From the NCBI GenBank assembly GCA_022615805.1, contig JAKEGO010000076.1:1-26417 (forward strand): a DNA stretch of 26,417 nucleotides. Direction: 5' to 3'. Source of the DNA: Thermoplasmata archaeon. GTDB lineage: Archaea; Thermoplasmatota; JAKEGO01. Positions 13,978-20,466 of this stretch are shown piece after piece; the first letter of the stretch is position 1; every line of letters starts with the position of its first letter. A program made the translations under genes and the position numbers. Below the pieces are notes generated by a model that worked only from the letters and a program-made list of their open reading frames with translations, did no database searches and was not told the DNA's origin.

Positions 13978-14445
13978 CACCGGCCCCTGCATGACCATCC
14001 CGGCTTTGGGCGAGGGGGGGGAGTGGACGGAAGATCGACCAGTGCACGTGAAAGTTCCGTTATGGCATGGCAATCGCGGATCGGGGTGGGAGGATGGACC
14101 GAGGATTTTAAAAATAGGGCGTGAACGTCCGGACCCGGCCTGGCTATCGCGGAGTGGGGCGGGGGCCGGGGTGGACAGAAGATTTGGTTTCGTCCGGGGA
14201 CGTTACGTTATTGTCAGGAACGGCCGCTCGCGCCCCAAGCGCCCTTCGGGCGCAGGGCGCTCAGGCCGCGGTCTGGAGCATGACATCGACTCGATCATCG
14301 CTATTCCGGTTGGAGCGAGGGACCAGGGGGGACAGGAGATCGAATCCGGACCGTAAACGTTTCGGATCCGTTGTGGATATCGCGGATCGGGGCGGGGGCC
14401 GGGGTGGACACAGGATCTCGTCGTGGTTCATGGACGTGAATGGGA
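13940..14445 (+). repeat. Degenerate G-rich tandem repeat, period about 77 bp
   Basis: A recurring unit of the form atcgcggat-cggggcggggg-ccggggtggac-agaagat, followed 24-31 bases later by a gtgaacgtccgg-like element. Its TGGAC core occurs at 14023, 14095, 14172 and 14405, with a GGGAC variant at 14329. A weaker GAGAC match at 13946 lies in the 3' end of the preceding gene. Steps are 77, 72, 77, 157 (two periods) and 76 bp. The 14146-14188 and 14379-14421 copies are nearly identical. Copies lie in different frames and are not separated by unique spacers of CRISPR type. Origin and function are unknown. Confidence 0.6.
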
Positions 14446-14715
14446 TCGACATACGTGGCTCGAAACTCAGGTCGTCAGGTCTGCCAGATGTCAGATCTAC
14501 TCAAGTCATCGTGTAGCGCTGGTTCGAAACGAAGGGGGCGGGAAGGGGAACGAATGAACAATGAGGTACCGGACTGAGGCTTCATCCCGAAAGTCCATCC
14601 GAGGCCCCGTCCAACGGTGGCTGCGAGCATTTGGCAGAACAAGCCAGTCATTCCGTCTCCTTCCATCCCATTCCTGCGGATACGAGTTTGCGATGAAGCC
14701 CGGGATTGGCGAAAG
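13978..14715. other. Long intergenic region without a convincing gene
   Basis: About 740 bp with no supported coding sequence. Its first two thirds carry the 77-bp repeat and the nested hairpin. The rest, 14445-14715, shows nothing recognisable before the next TATA box. Two plus-strand frames of about 130 codons run through the repeats, but they have no ribosome-binding site or promoter at the right distance and the repeat copies fall in different frames. Confidence 0.55.
14221..14268 (+). other. Long nested hairpin, possible structured RNA or cruciform
   Basis: Three nested inverted repeats: CGGCC (14221-14225) with GGCCG (14264-14268), GCGCCC (14230-14235) with GGGCGC (14255-14260), and GCGCCC (14239-14244) with GGGCGC (14248-14253) around a TTC loop. 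Together they give 17 paired positions with small internal loops. The element lies where the 77-bp repeat array lacks a recognisable copy. There is no U-run after it, so a classic terminator is unlikely. Confidence 0.5.
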
Positions 14716-14722
14716 TATATAT
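14716..14722 (+). promoter_or_regulatory. TATA box for the 75-residue membrane protein
   Basis: TATATAT preceded by CGAAAG, which resembles an archaeal BRE/TATA pair. Its centre is 28 bp before ATG 14747, the spacing expected for a leaderless transcript. It is the most convincing promoter in the window. Confidence 0.7.
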
Positions 14723-14746
14723 CGGGATCATTCGTATTTTATTCTG

Positions 14747-14974
14747 ATGTCGTCCTGGCAATGGAAAGCAGTGACGGGGGTCCTAGGTTCACTTTGGATC
14801 GTACTGTGGGCAACAGCCTATATCACCGGGATCATGATCATATCCATCATCGAATTCATAATCTTCATCACATTCCTTGTCTCGGTGCTGCGTATTTATA
14901 GAAAGAACGAGGGCACATCCGACCGACATTCCACGCCACATGCCCGACCACGCCCGCCCCGGGACCGATCATAA
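14747..14974 (+). CDS. Small membrane protein with two predicted helices, function unknown
   Basis: A 75-residue protein that I do not recognise. After MSSWQWK it has two hydrophobic helices at about residues 8-27 and 28-48, including the very Ile/Phe-rich MIISIIEFIIFITFLV. A basic, Pro/Arg-rich tail follows (RIYRKNEG to RPRPPRDRS). The frame is open upstream to 14561, but ATG 14747 sits 28 bp after a strong TATA box and starts directly before the hydrophobic part. The region is less GC-rich than its surroundings. It shares the two-helix plus charged tail layout with the 13657 gene, though not obviously sequence. It is convergent with the next gene, 30 bp away. Confidence 0.65.
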   Translation: MSSWQWKAVTGVLGSLWIVLWATAYITGIMIISIIEFIIFITFLVSVLRIYRKNEGTSDRHSTPHARPRPPRDRS

Positions 14975-14982
14975 CGGATCAT

Positions 14983-15004
14983 GATCGTAGGATCGTGGAC
15001 GATC
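14983..15004. terminator. Hairpin between convergent genes
   Basis: GATCGT (14983-14988) and ACGATC (14999-15004) form a 6-bp inverted repeat in the 30-bp gap between two convergent genes, amid five GATC sites. It could stall polymerase from either side. There is no T-run, so the terminator call is weak. Confidence 0.25.
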
Positions 15005-15580
15005 TCATACGTATTCATGTTCGATGATGAGAGGGGCCGTATACCACCCTTGGTCCATCGTGTGGATCTCCACGGTCTCGGTAAAGACGGAATGGACGTC
15101 CTCGCCATGCAGGAAGACAGTCTCGGAGTGCAACGACAGATTGACCGGGTCGGTCGAATTGCAGAATATCCATACCGATCCCGGATCGGGCAGTCCCCCG
15201 GTCCCGTTCCGCATCGATAACGCGATGGGTCCCGGCTCGTATTTGTAGTTCTGGAACCAGACCCATCCCGAGCCGCTGCATGTCATCGAAACGGCGGGTC
15301 CGTAGACGGTGTCCATCAACGAATAGTTCAACGTCCCTCCATGCCACAGCGAAAAGCTGCACGCGTCGAACACGGAGGAGACGTCGCCGTCCTCGGCGAT
15401 CGGGATCGGGACAATGAGCTGGCTCGTGGCATTCCCCTCGTTCTCGAACGACACGTAATAGTATTTGTAAGGGCCACGGCGCGGCTCCATGGGCTCGTCG
15501 AGGATGAACGCGAGGGCGACCACCAGGACCAACGCGGTGAGCAACGAGGCCACGATGATCCCGAACTGCCGCGTTTCCAT
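15005..15580 (-). CDS. Membrane-anchored extracytoplasmic protein, function unknown
   Basis: A 191-residue protein that I do not recognise. METRQFG is followed by one hydrophobic helix at about residues 7-28 (IIVASLLTALVLVVALAFIL), which could be a signal anchor. The rest is a polar domain rich in Ser, Thr, Tyr and Trp, with several NxS/T sequons and three cysteines, suggesting an extracellular beta-rich fold. ATG 15580 was chosen because TTAAATATT lies about 25 bp upstream; an in-frame TTG at 15589 is less likely. It lies downstream of the NifS-like gene on the same strand but has its own promoter. Confidence 0.75.
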   Translation of the reverse strand: METRQFGIIVASLLTALVLVVALAFILDEPMEPRRGPYKYYYVSFENEGNATSQLIVPIPIAEDGDVSSVFDACSFSLWHGGTLNYSLMDTVYGPAVSMTCSGSGWVWFQNYKYEPGPIALSMRNGTGGLPDPGSVWIFCNSTDPVNLSLHSETVFLHGEDVHSVFTETVEIHTMDQGWYTAPLIIEHEYV

Positions 15581-15857
15581 GTTGTTCAATACTTATTGAG
15601 AATATTTAACCTTTTCTCATTCTTTGCTGTGTTATTCGATCCGTTGACATCTGGCCCGGCGATCCGTGTAATGACATCGTTCAGCCGATCATTGCTGGCT
15701 CGATCCCAATCATGAACGGTATCCGGTTGCCAGATCATGTAAAAAGCATTATCCCTTGGATCGTTGCAAGACCGACAGATGACGGTCGGGATCGTATCGA
15801 CGCGTTCGATGAAGGTTTCCACAGGGGGACGACATCCATCCTCTGCCGCCGGGGCGA
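15581..15857. other. Intergenic region downstream of the NifS-like gene
   Basis: About 280 bp, richer in A+T than the flanking genes. On the minus strand it has a TTTTT tract at 15741-15745, a possible terminator for the NifS-like gene, and the TATA box of the next gene near 15605. A minus-strand frame is open throughout, but it runs into that promoter and starts out of frame within the NifS-like gene, so I do not call it. Confidence 0.4.
15601..15609 (-). promoter_or_regulatory. TATA box for the membrane-anchored protein
   Basis: TTAAATATT on the minus strand, centred about 25 bp before ATG 15580. It is set in an A/T-rich stretch and is consistent with a leaderless mRNA. Confidence 0.6.
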
Positions 15858-17051
15858 TCACTTCTTCGGTTTGAACGCGGACATCGAGCGAAGGCGTTCG
15901 ACGATCTCCGATATCTTCTCCACGACCCGGTCGATCTCCTCGGTCGTGTTGTTCTCGTCGAAGCTGAACCTGATCGAGCCATGCGCTTCCTCGTGGGTGC
16001 GCCCCATGGCCATCAGCACATAGTTGGCCTGGAGGTTCCAGGATGCGCAGGCGCTCCCCGTGCTGACCGCGATCTCCTCCATGTCCAGGTAGAGGGTGAT
16101 GGCCTCTCCCTCGGCGAAGTTGAAGGTGACGTTGGCGAGGTCGGGCATCCCGAGGGGCCTGCCGACGGAGTGGAGGGGGGTCGGCTCGGGCGTCACCTCC
16201 GCCGGGCTGTTCACCCGGGTGGCTTCGATCGAGCCGACGCCGTCCAGGAGCCTCCGCCTGAGCATGTCGGTGTGTCGCCAGATGGCGTCCTTCCGCTCGC
16301 ACATCACGCCAACGGCGACGCCCATCCCCGCGACGGCCGGGACGTTCTCCGTCCCCCCCCTGAAGCGGTGGTAGGAGGTGTCGCCCATCACGTGGGGCGA
16401 GACGTTCAGGTCCGGACGGACGTAGAGGGCGCCGGCCCCGATCGGCCCAGACAGTCTGTGGCTGCTGAACGATAGGAGGTCCACGTCGATACGCGAGAGG
16501 TCGACGGGGAGCCTTCCGATGGCGTAGGTGGCGTCCGTGTGAAGCAGCGCGTTCGAACTCCCCTGCACGACCTCCACGACGGCCGACAGCGGCTGGATGG
16601 CGCCCACCTCCTGGTTGACGGACTGGACGCTGACGAGTGTCGTGTCCCTGCGGATCGTGCCGGCGAGGTCCTCCAGGTCGATCGTCCCGTCCTCGGTCAC
16701 GCCGACGAAGTCGACGTCGAACCCCGCCTTCGTCATGTCCTTCGCCGGCGCCAGCACGGAGGGCTGGTCGATGGCCGACACGACGATGTGCCTGCCCGCC
16801 GGGTTCGCCCTTGCCGCGCCGACGATCGCCAGGTTGTTGGCCTCGGTCCCGCCGGACGTGAAGACGACGTCCCCGTCAGCCTTGAGGGCCTTGAGAACGG
16901 TCCCCCGGGCCTCGTCGAGGGCGTCCACGGCGAACATCGCCTCCTGGTAGAGGCCGGAGGGGGCGCCGACGGACCGGATGAGGCCGCATGCCCTGTGCGC
17001 GGCCTCAGTGAAGATGCGACGCGAACGGTAGGCGTCGAGGTAGACCCGCAT
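15858..17051 (-). CDS. NifS/IscS-family protein lacking the PLP-binding lysine
   Basis: A 397-residue fold-type I aminotransferase-like protein of the cysteine desulfurase family. It retains the SGGTEANNLAI loop (66-76), Asp173, the SFSSHR-LSGPIGAGALY block (194-210), RGGTEN (231-236) and the sulfur-accepting loop STGSACAS with Cys335. The lysine that normally forms the aldimine with PLP is Arg199 (codon AGA, 16457-16455). The ring-stacking His of the EH motif is Gln96, the usual Gln of HxDAxQA is Tyr176, and the N-terminal LDNAATT motif is replaced by LDAYRSRR. Activity as an ordinary desulfurase is therefore doubtful. A lysine-less IscS is known structurally from Archaeoglobus fulgidus, to my recollection. 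No scaffold or other Fe-S gene is adjacent. Confidence 0.9.
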   Translation of the reverse strand: MRVYLDAYRSRRIFTEAAHRACGLIRSVGAPSGLYQEAMFAVDALDEARGTVLKALKADGDVVFTSGGTEANNLAIVGAARANPAGRHIVVSAIDQPSVLAPAKDMTKAGFDVDFVGVTEDGTIDLEDLAGTIRRDTTLVSVQSVNQEVGAIQPLSAVVEVVQGSSNALLHTDATYAIGRLPVDLSRIDVDLLSFSSHRLSGPIGAGALYVRPDLNVSPHVMGDTSYHRFRGGTENVPAVAGMGVAVGVMCERKDAIWRHTDMLRRRLLDGVGSIEATRVNSPAEVTPEPTPLHSVGRPLGMPDLANVTFNFAEGEAITLYLDMEEIAVSTGSACASWNLQANYVLMAMGRTHEEAHGSIRFSFDENNTTEEIDRVVEKISEIVERLRSMSAFKPKK

Positions 17052-17073
17052 GGTGCGGGATTCACCCCGAGGG

Positions 17074-17081
17074 GTTTAAAC
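17074..17081 (-). promoter_or_regulatory. TATA box of the NifS-like gene
   Basis: GTTTAAAC, centred about 27 bp before ATG 17051 and overlapping the TAA stop codon of the upstream surface-protein gene. The spacing predicts a leaderless transcript. Confidence 0.55.
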
Positions 17082-20000
17082 GTTGGGCCTTTCCGGGGAC
17101 CGGGTGAGGACCGCGAGGAGCGCCATCGTGGCCGCGATTATGAAGGCCACCGTGGCGTACACTGTCGGAGGGGTGACAGGCGCCTCGTCCGTCAATGGCC
17201 TCTCGACGTAGAAACCCTTGATCACCACGTTGTTGTTGCGGTCGACGTCCTGGAGGTCGCCCTCTGGATCGATCTCGACCACGAGCACGTGGTCGCCGAA
17301 CGAAATGGACATCGGCACCTGGAAATGCCGCACGGCGTCCGCCATCTCAAACGTCCTCTCGTCGATGACCGCCCCGTCAACGGAGGTTCTGACGAGGACG
17401 CCGTCCAGCGGCAGCACGTTGCCCCAGAGGCGAATGGCGATGCGGGCGGTGAGATCGCCCGGGCGGCTCCCCTCAAGAAGGATGATATCGACGTCGTCGA
17501 GCTCCACCCGCAGGTCCACGACCGGCGTGTAGACGACGACGACCTGAGCCGTCCGGTCGTTGTTGTACTCGAGGACCTCCTCGACGTCCCCATCCGGATC
17601 GGCGATCGCCCGGACTTCGAACGCCCCCTCGTCGAACGGCGTCCACCTTACCACGAGGGTCGCGGAGCCACCGGCGGGGATCGAATCGGCAAGTGCCCTG
17701 CCGACCCTGGGGCCGCCGACGATCGAGATGTCGAAGGCGACGTCCTCTGCGGCGACGCTCCCCGCGTTCGACACGTTCAACGACACGTTCACCGGGATGT
17801 ACGTCATCGGCGTCCCCTCGAAGGATATCGCGTCGATGACCAGGTCCGGGAGGGGTGTGGGCGGGATGGCGACCAGGACGCGGAGCTCGAGGAAGTTGGA
17901 CCCCGGGACGAGGTCGCCGCCAATCACTTCTGCCCCGATGGTGAGGGTGACGTTGTACGCCGCCGCGGGGGTCCAGTCGAACATCACCACTGTCTCGCCC
18001 GAAAGGGGGACGTCCGTCACGACGAACCTGGTCCGCGACCCCGCCCGGAACTCCACGGTGACATCGGACGCGTTCACGAACCCGCGGTTGACGAGGGTCA
18101 CGTCAAGGACGTTCGCCTCGCCGAGGACCGGGGCCGAGTGGAGCGACATGTTCGCTACGGCGATGTCCGGAAGGCGCCGCCTGACCAGCACGACGACCTC
18201 GAACGGATCGCTCAGGAGGGCGTGCTCGTCCTGCACGACCAGGGAGACCGTGTGGCTCCCGGGGGAGAGAGTGAGGTTCAGTACGGCGTTTCCAACGCCC
18301 CTGTGGAGCTCGCCGTCCTGCGATGACCCCAGGTAGATCCAGCTGAGGTCACCCTCGGGGTCGAATCCCGTGCATTCGAACGTTATCGCATGCCCCTCGA
18401 GAAGTGGTTCCGGCGCCGTGACGTTGAGGTAGGCCCGTGGCCGCTTGCTGATCAGGAGGGCGCGCTCCGCGGGACGGCTCCAGAACCCCAGCGTGTCCAT
18501 CGCCCTGAACGATATCACATGGCTGCCCGGGGACAGCCCTCCGAAGGAGACGGAAGCCTCCGTGTCGTTGTGGAACTCGCCGTCCACGGAGGAGGACCAG
18601 GAATAGAGGGAGAGGGCATCGTCGTCCGTCGCGTTGCCGACGAAGGATATGTTCACGTACCCGGTATCGGGGTTCGGGTCGATGTCGATGATAGTCACCT
18701 TGGGCCTCTGGCTCACCCTCAGGGTTGCGGTCGCGGGCGGGCTCCACAGGCCGTCGTCGTCCTTCACCACGAGGGTCATTTCATGGCTTCCGGCCGTCAA
18801 ACCATCGACGTTGATCGCCGGCCATGGGCCCGAGTAGATGCTCCCGTCCAGGGAGGAGTTCCAGACGTACATCGTCACCTGGCCATCGGGGTCGACGGCG
18901 TCCGCAGAAAGGTTGACCGCCCCGCCGTCCGCTACGGGGGACGGCGAGGCCGTCGCATCAGCGATCGCCGGCGGGACCATCAACCTGACGGCCATCCTGG
19001 AGGGGATGCTCGAGTTCCCGGTCGAGTTCCAGGACCTGAAGGTGACGATGTGCCTCCCCGCTGACAGATCGTCCGTGCTGTGGTTCGACCACGACCCCCT
19101 GTGCAGGAGACCGTCGATGGAGGACCTCCAGGTGAAGTCCGCCAATTCACCGAAGGGATCGCGGCCTCCTCCCGTGAAGAAGATCACCTTCCCCACGCGC
19201 GCCGACCTCGGCTCGATGGCCTCTATCGCGGCGACAGGAGTCCATCTGTCCGCGAGAGGGAACTGGTCGACGGAGCCCTTCCCCCCTCCGAGGAGGTGCG
19301 CCGCATCCAGGATCCCGTCCCCGTCGGCGTCGGTGCCGTTGTGATCGCTCCAGTGGTTGCCGCGCCTCGTCCCGCTCCACTCGTTAGCGGCGCCGCTGCC
19401 GCCGTCCCAGGCCTGCGGCGCGTTCGTGCCGTTGTTATCGATGAAGCGGTTGTTGACGAAGACTGCGTCCCTGCAGTTGGTGAGATGTGCGCCGTGGGCC
19501 CGGTTCCGCGTGACGTTGTTCCTGACGAAGGAGATGTTATCGGCCGCCGACATCACGATGCCCTGTGCACCGTTCCCGATCATCTCGTTCCCGCGGACGA
19601 TCGTGTGCGACGCGCCGTTCACGCCGATCCCGAAGCCGGTGTTCCGCGAGACGTTGTTCCACGACACCCGGGAGTTACTGGTCCCTGAGGCGAGGAGGAT
19701 CCCGTCGCCGTTGAAGAGCACATCGTTGTAACGGACCGAGCAGTTGCGGCTGTCGTCCTCCAGCGCAAGACCGTCGTCCATGGAGTACCTGACGGCGTTG
19801 CGCTCGAGGGTCAGACCGTCCACCCTCCTGCACCTGACGCCGACGCCGTTCTCGGAAATGAAGTTGTCGAGGACCGTGGCATCGGCGACCGAGTCGAGTC
19901 GCAGGCCGTGCTCGGAGTTGTCGTCGATGGCATTGCGGAGGATCTCCGGGCCACGGGAGTCGAAGACGAGGAGGCCGCAACTGCTCCAGACGAGAGTGTT

Positions 20001-20408
20001 GTCGTGGACCCTCACGTCGTCGGCCTGCGTGACGAGGATGGCCCGCGAGCCGTCGCCCTTGGAGTTCCTGACCCTGAAGCCTGATATTATGGCCCCGTCG
20101 GCGCGGATGACGACGACATTGCCACCGTATTCGCCATCGATGATGGTCGAGTTCGTTCCGTTCCCCGCGAGCTCGACGGTGATGTTGACCTCCACCATCT
20201 CACGGTAGACGCCGGCGAACACGCGCACCGTGTCGCCGTCCGATGCCATCCCCAATCCCTCGCCGATGGACGTGGCGTCCGACCATGGGCCGTCGTCGTC
20301 GTCCACCACGATCGTGGCGCCGCGAACCCCCACGATGACGGCGGCGATCGAGATGGCCATGGCCATCACGGCGAGGGATGCGATGAGGGCGGTGCCACCT
20401 CTGGTCAT
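17076..20408 (-). CDS. Surface protein: NosD-like beta-helix, four Ig/PKD-like repeats, CARDB domains, C-terminal anchor
   Basis: A 1110-residue predicted exported protein. A signal peptide (TALIASLAVMAMAISIAAVI) is followed by IVVDDDDGPWSD and a right-handed parallel beta-helix with repeated N-N-x-[FI] turns (about 20320-19370), closing with the NosD-type WSDHNGTDADGDGILDA. Four repeats of about 88 residues with WxSSxDGxxxxG and SxGSHxxxxxxxD follow (about 19245-18180). Then come two clear CARDB-like domains (LPDIAVANMSL, LPDLVIDAISF) and a third, weaker one. One transmembrane helix and a short basic end close it. ATG 20408 fits the signal peptide; GTG 20414 lies 28 bp from a TATA-like element. 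The likely role is cell-surface adhesion or binding. Confidence 0.85.
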   Translation of the reverse strand: MTRGGTALIASLAVMAMAISIAAVIVGVRGATIVVDDDDGPWSDATSIGEGLGMASDGDTVRVFAGVYREMVEVNITVELAGNGTNSTIIDGEYGGNVVVIRADGAIISGFRVRNSKGDGSRAILVTQADDVRVHDNTLVWSSCGLLVFDSRGPEILRNAIDDNSEHGLRLDSVADATVLDNFISENGVGVRCRRVDGLTLERNAVRYSMDDGLALEDDSRNCSVRYNDVLFNGDGILLASGTSNSRVSWNNVSRNTGFGIGVNGASHTIVRGNEMIGNGAQGIVMSAADNISFVRNNVTRNRAHGAHLTNCRDAVFVNNRFIDNNGTNAPQAWDGGSGAANEWSGTRRGNHWSDHNGTDADGDGILDAAHLLGGGKGSVDQFPLADRWTPVAAIEAIEPRSARVGKVIFFTGGGRDPFGELADFTWRSSIDGLLHRGSWSNHSTDDLSAGRHIVTFRSWNSTGNSSIPSRMAVRLMVPPAIADATASPSPVADGGAVNLSADAVDPDGQVTMYVWNSSLDGSIYSGPWPAINVDGLTAGSHEMTLVVKDDDGLWSPPATATLRVSQRPKVTIIDIDPNPDTGYVNISFVGNATDDDALSLYSWSSSVDGEFHNDTEASVSFGGLSPGSHVISFRAMDTLGFWSRPAERALLISKRPRAYLNVTAPEPLLEGHAITFECTGFDPEGDLSWIYLGSSQDGELHRGVGNAVLNLTLSPGSHTVSLVVQDEHALLSDPFEVVVLVRRRLPDIAVANMSLHSAPVLGEANVLDVTLVNRGFVNASDVTVEFRAGSRTRFVVTDVPLSGETVVMFDWTPAAAYNVTLTIGAEVIGGDLVPGSNFLELRVLVAIPPTPLPDLVIDAISFEGTPMTYIPVNVSLNVSNAGSVAAEDVAFDISIVGGPRVGRALADSIPAGGSATLVVRWTPFDEGAFEVRAIADPDGDVEEVLEYNNDRTAQVVVVYTPVVDLRVELDDVDIILLEGSRPGDLTARIAIRLWGNVLPLDGVLVRTSVDGAVIDERTFEMADAVRHFQVPMSISFGDHVLVVEIDPEGDLQDVDRNNNVVIKGFYVERPLTDEAPVTPPTVYATVAFIIAATMALLAVLTRSPERPNV

Positions 20409-20438
20409 TTCCACGACGGTACGATTGTCCTCTGCCGG

Positions 20439-20445
20439 TAATATC
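20439..20445 (-). promoter_or_regulatory. Possible TATA box of the beta-helix/CARDB gene
   Basis: GATATTA on the minus strand in the 58-bp gap after the giant surface-protein gene. It is 34 bp from ATG 20408 and 28 bp from the in-frame GTG 20414. By analogy with the other genes here, GTG 20414 would give the leaderless spacing. Confidence 0.35.
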
Positions 20446-20466
20446 ACTTTCGGCTGAAGGCAGGTG

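Noticed and set aside
14000..14430. CRISPR array
   Set aside because: Units are diverged, spacing is partly repeated rather than unique, and no cas gene is near.
13967..14516. Two overlapping plus-strand frames of about 130 codons encoding repeats such as GPGWTEDL
   Set aside because: Repeat copies fall in different frames, and the TATA-like TTTTAAAA at 14105-14112 is too close to the GTG at 14121. More likely decayed repeats than a gene, although a relic of a coding repeat cannot be excluded.
14518..14540. GGTTCGAAAC, resembling a tRNA T-loop
   Set aside because: Flanking bases do not form a T-stem and no acceptor, D or anticodon arms are present at the right distances.
15586..15857. Minus-strand frame continuing past the NifS-like stop
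   Set aside because: It begins out of frame within the NifS-like gene, has no good start, and ends inside the TATA region of the next gene.
16539..18326. 595-codon open frame on the plus strand
   Set aside because: It lies antisense to the NifS-like and surface-protein genes, starts inside one and ends inside the other, shows no domain, and is explained by high GC at the third codon position.
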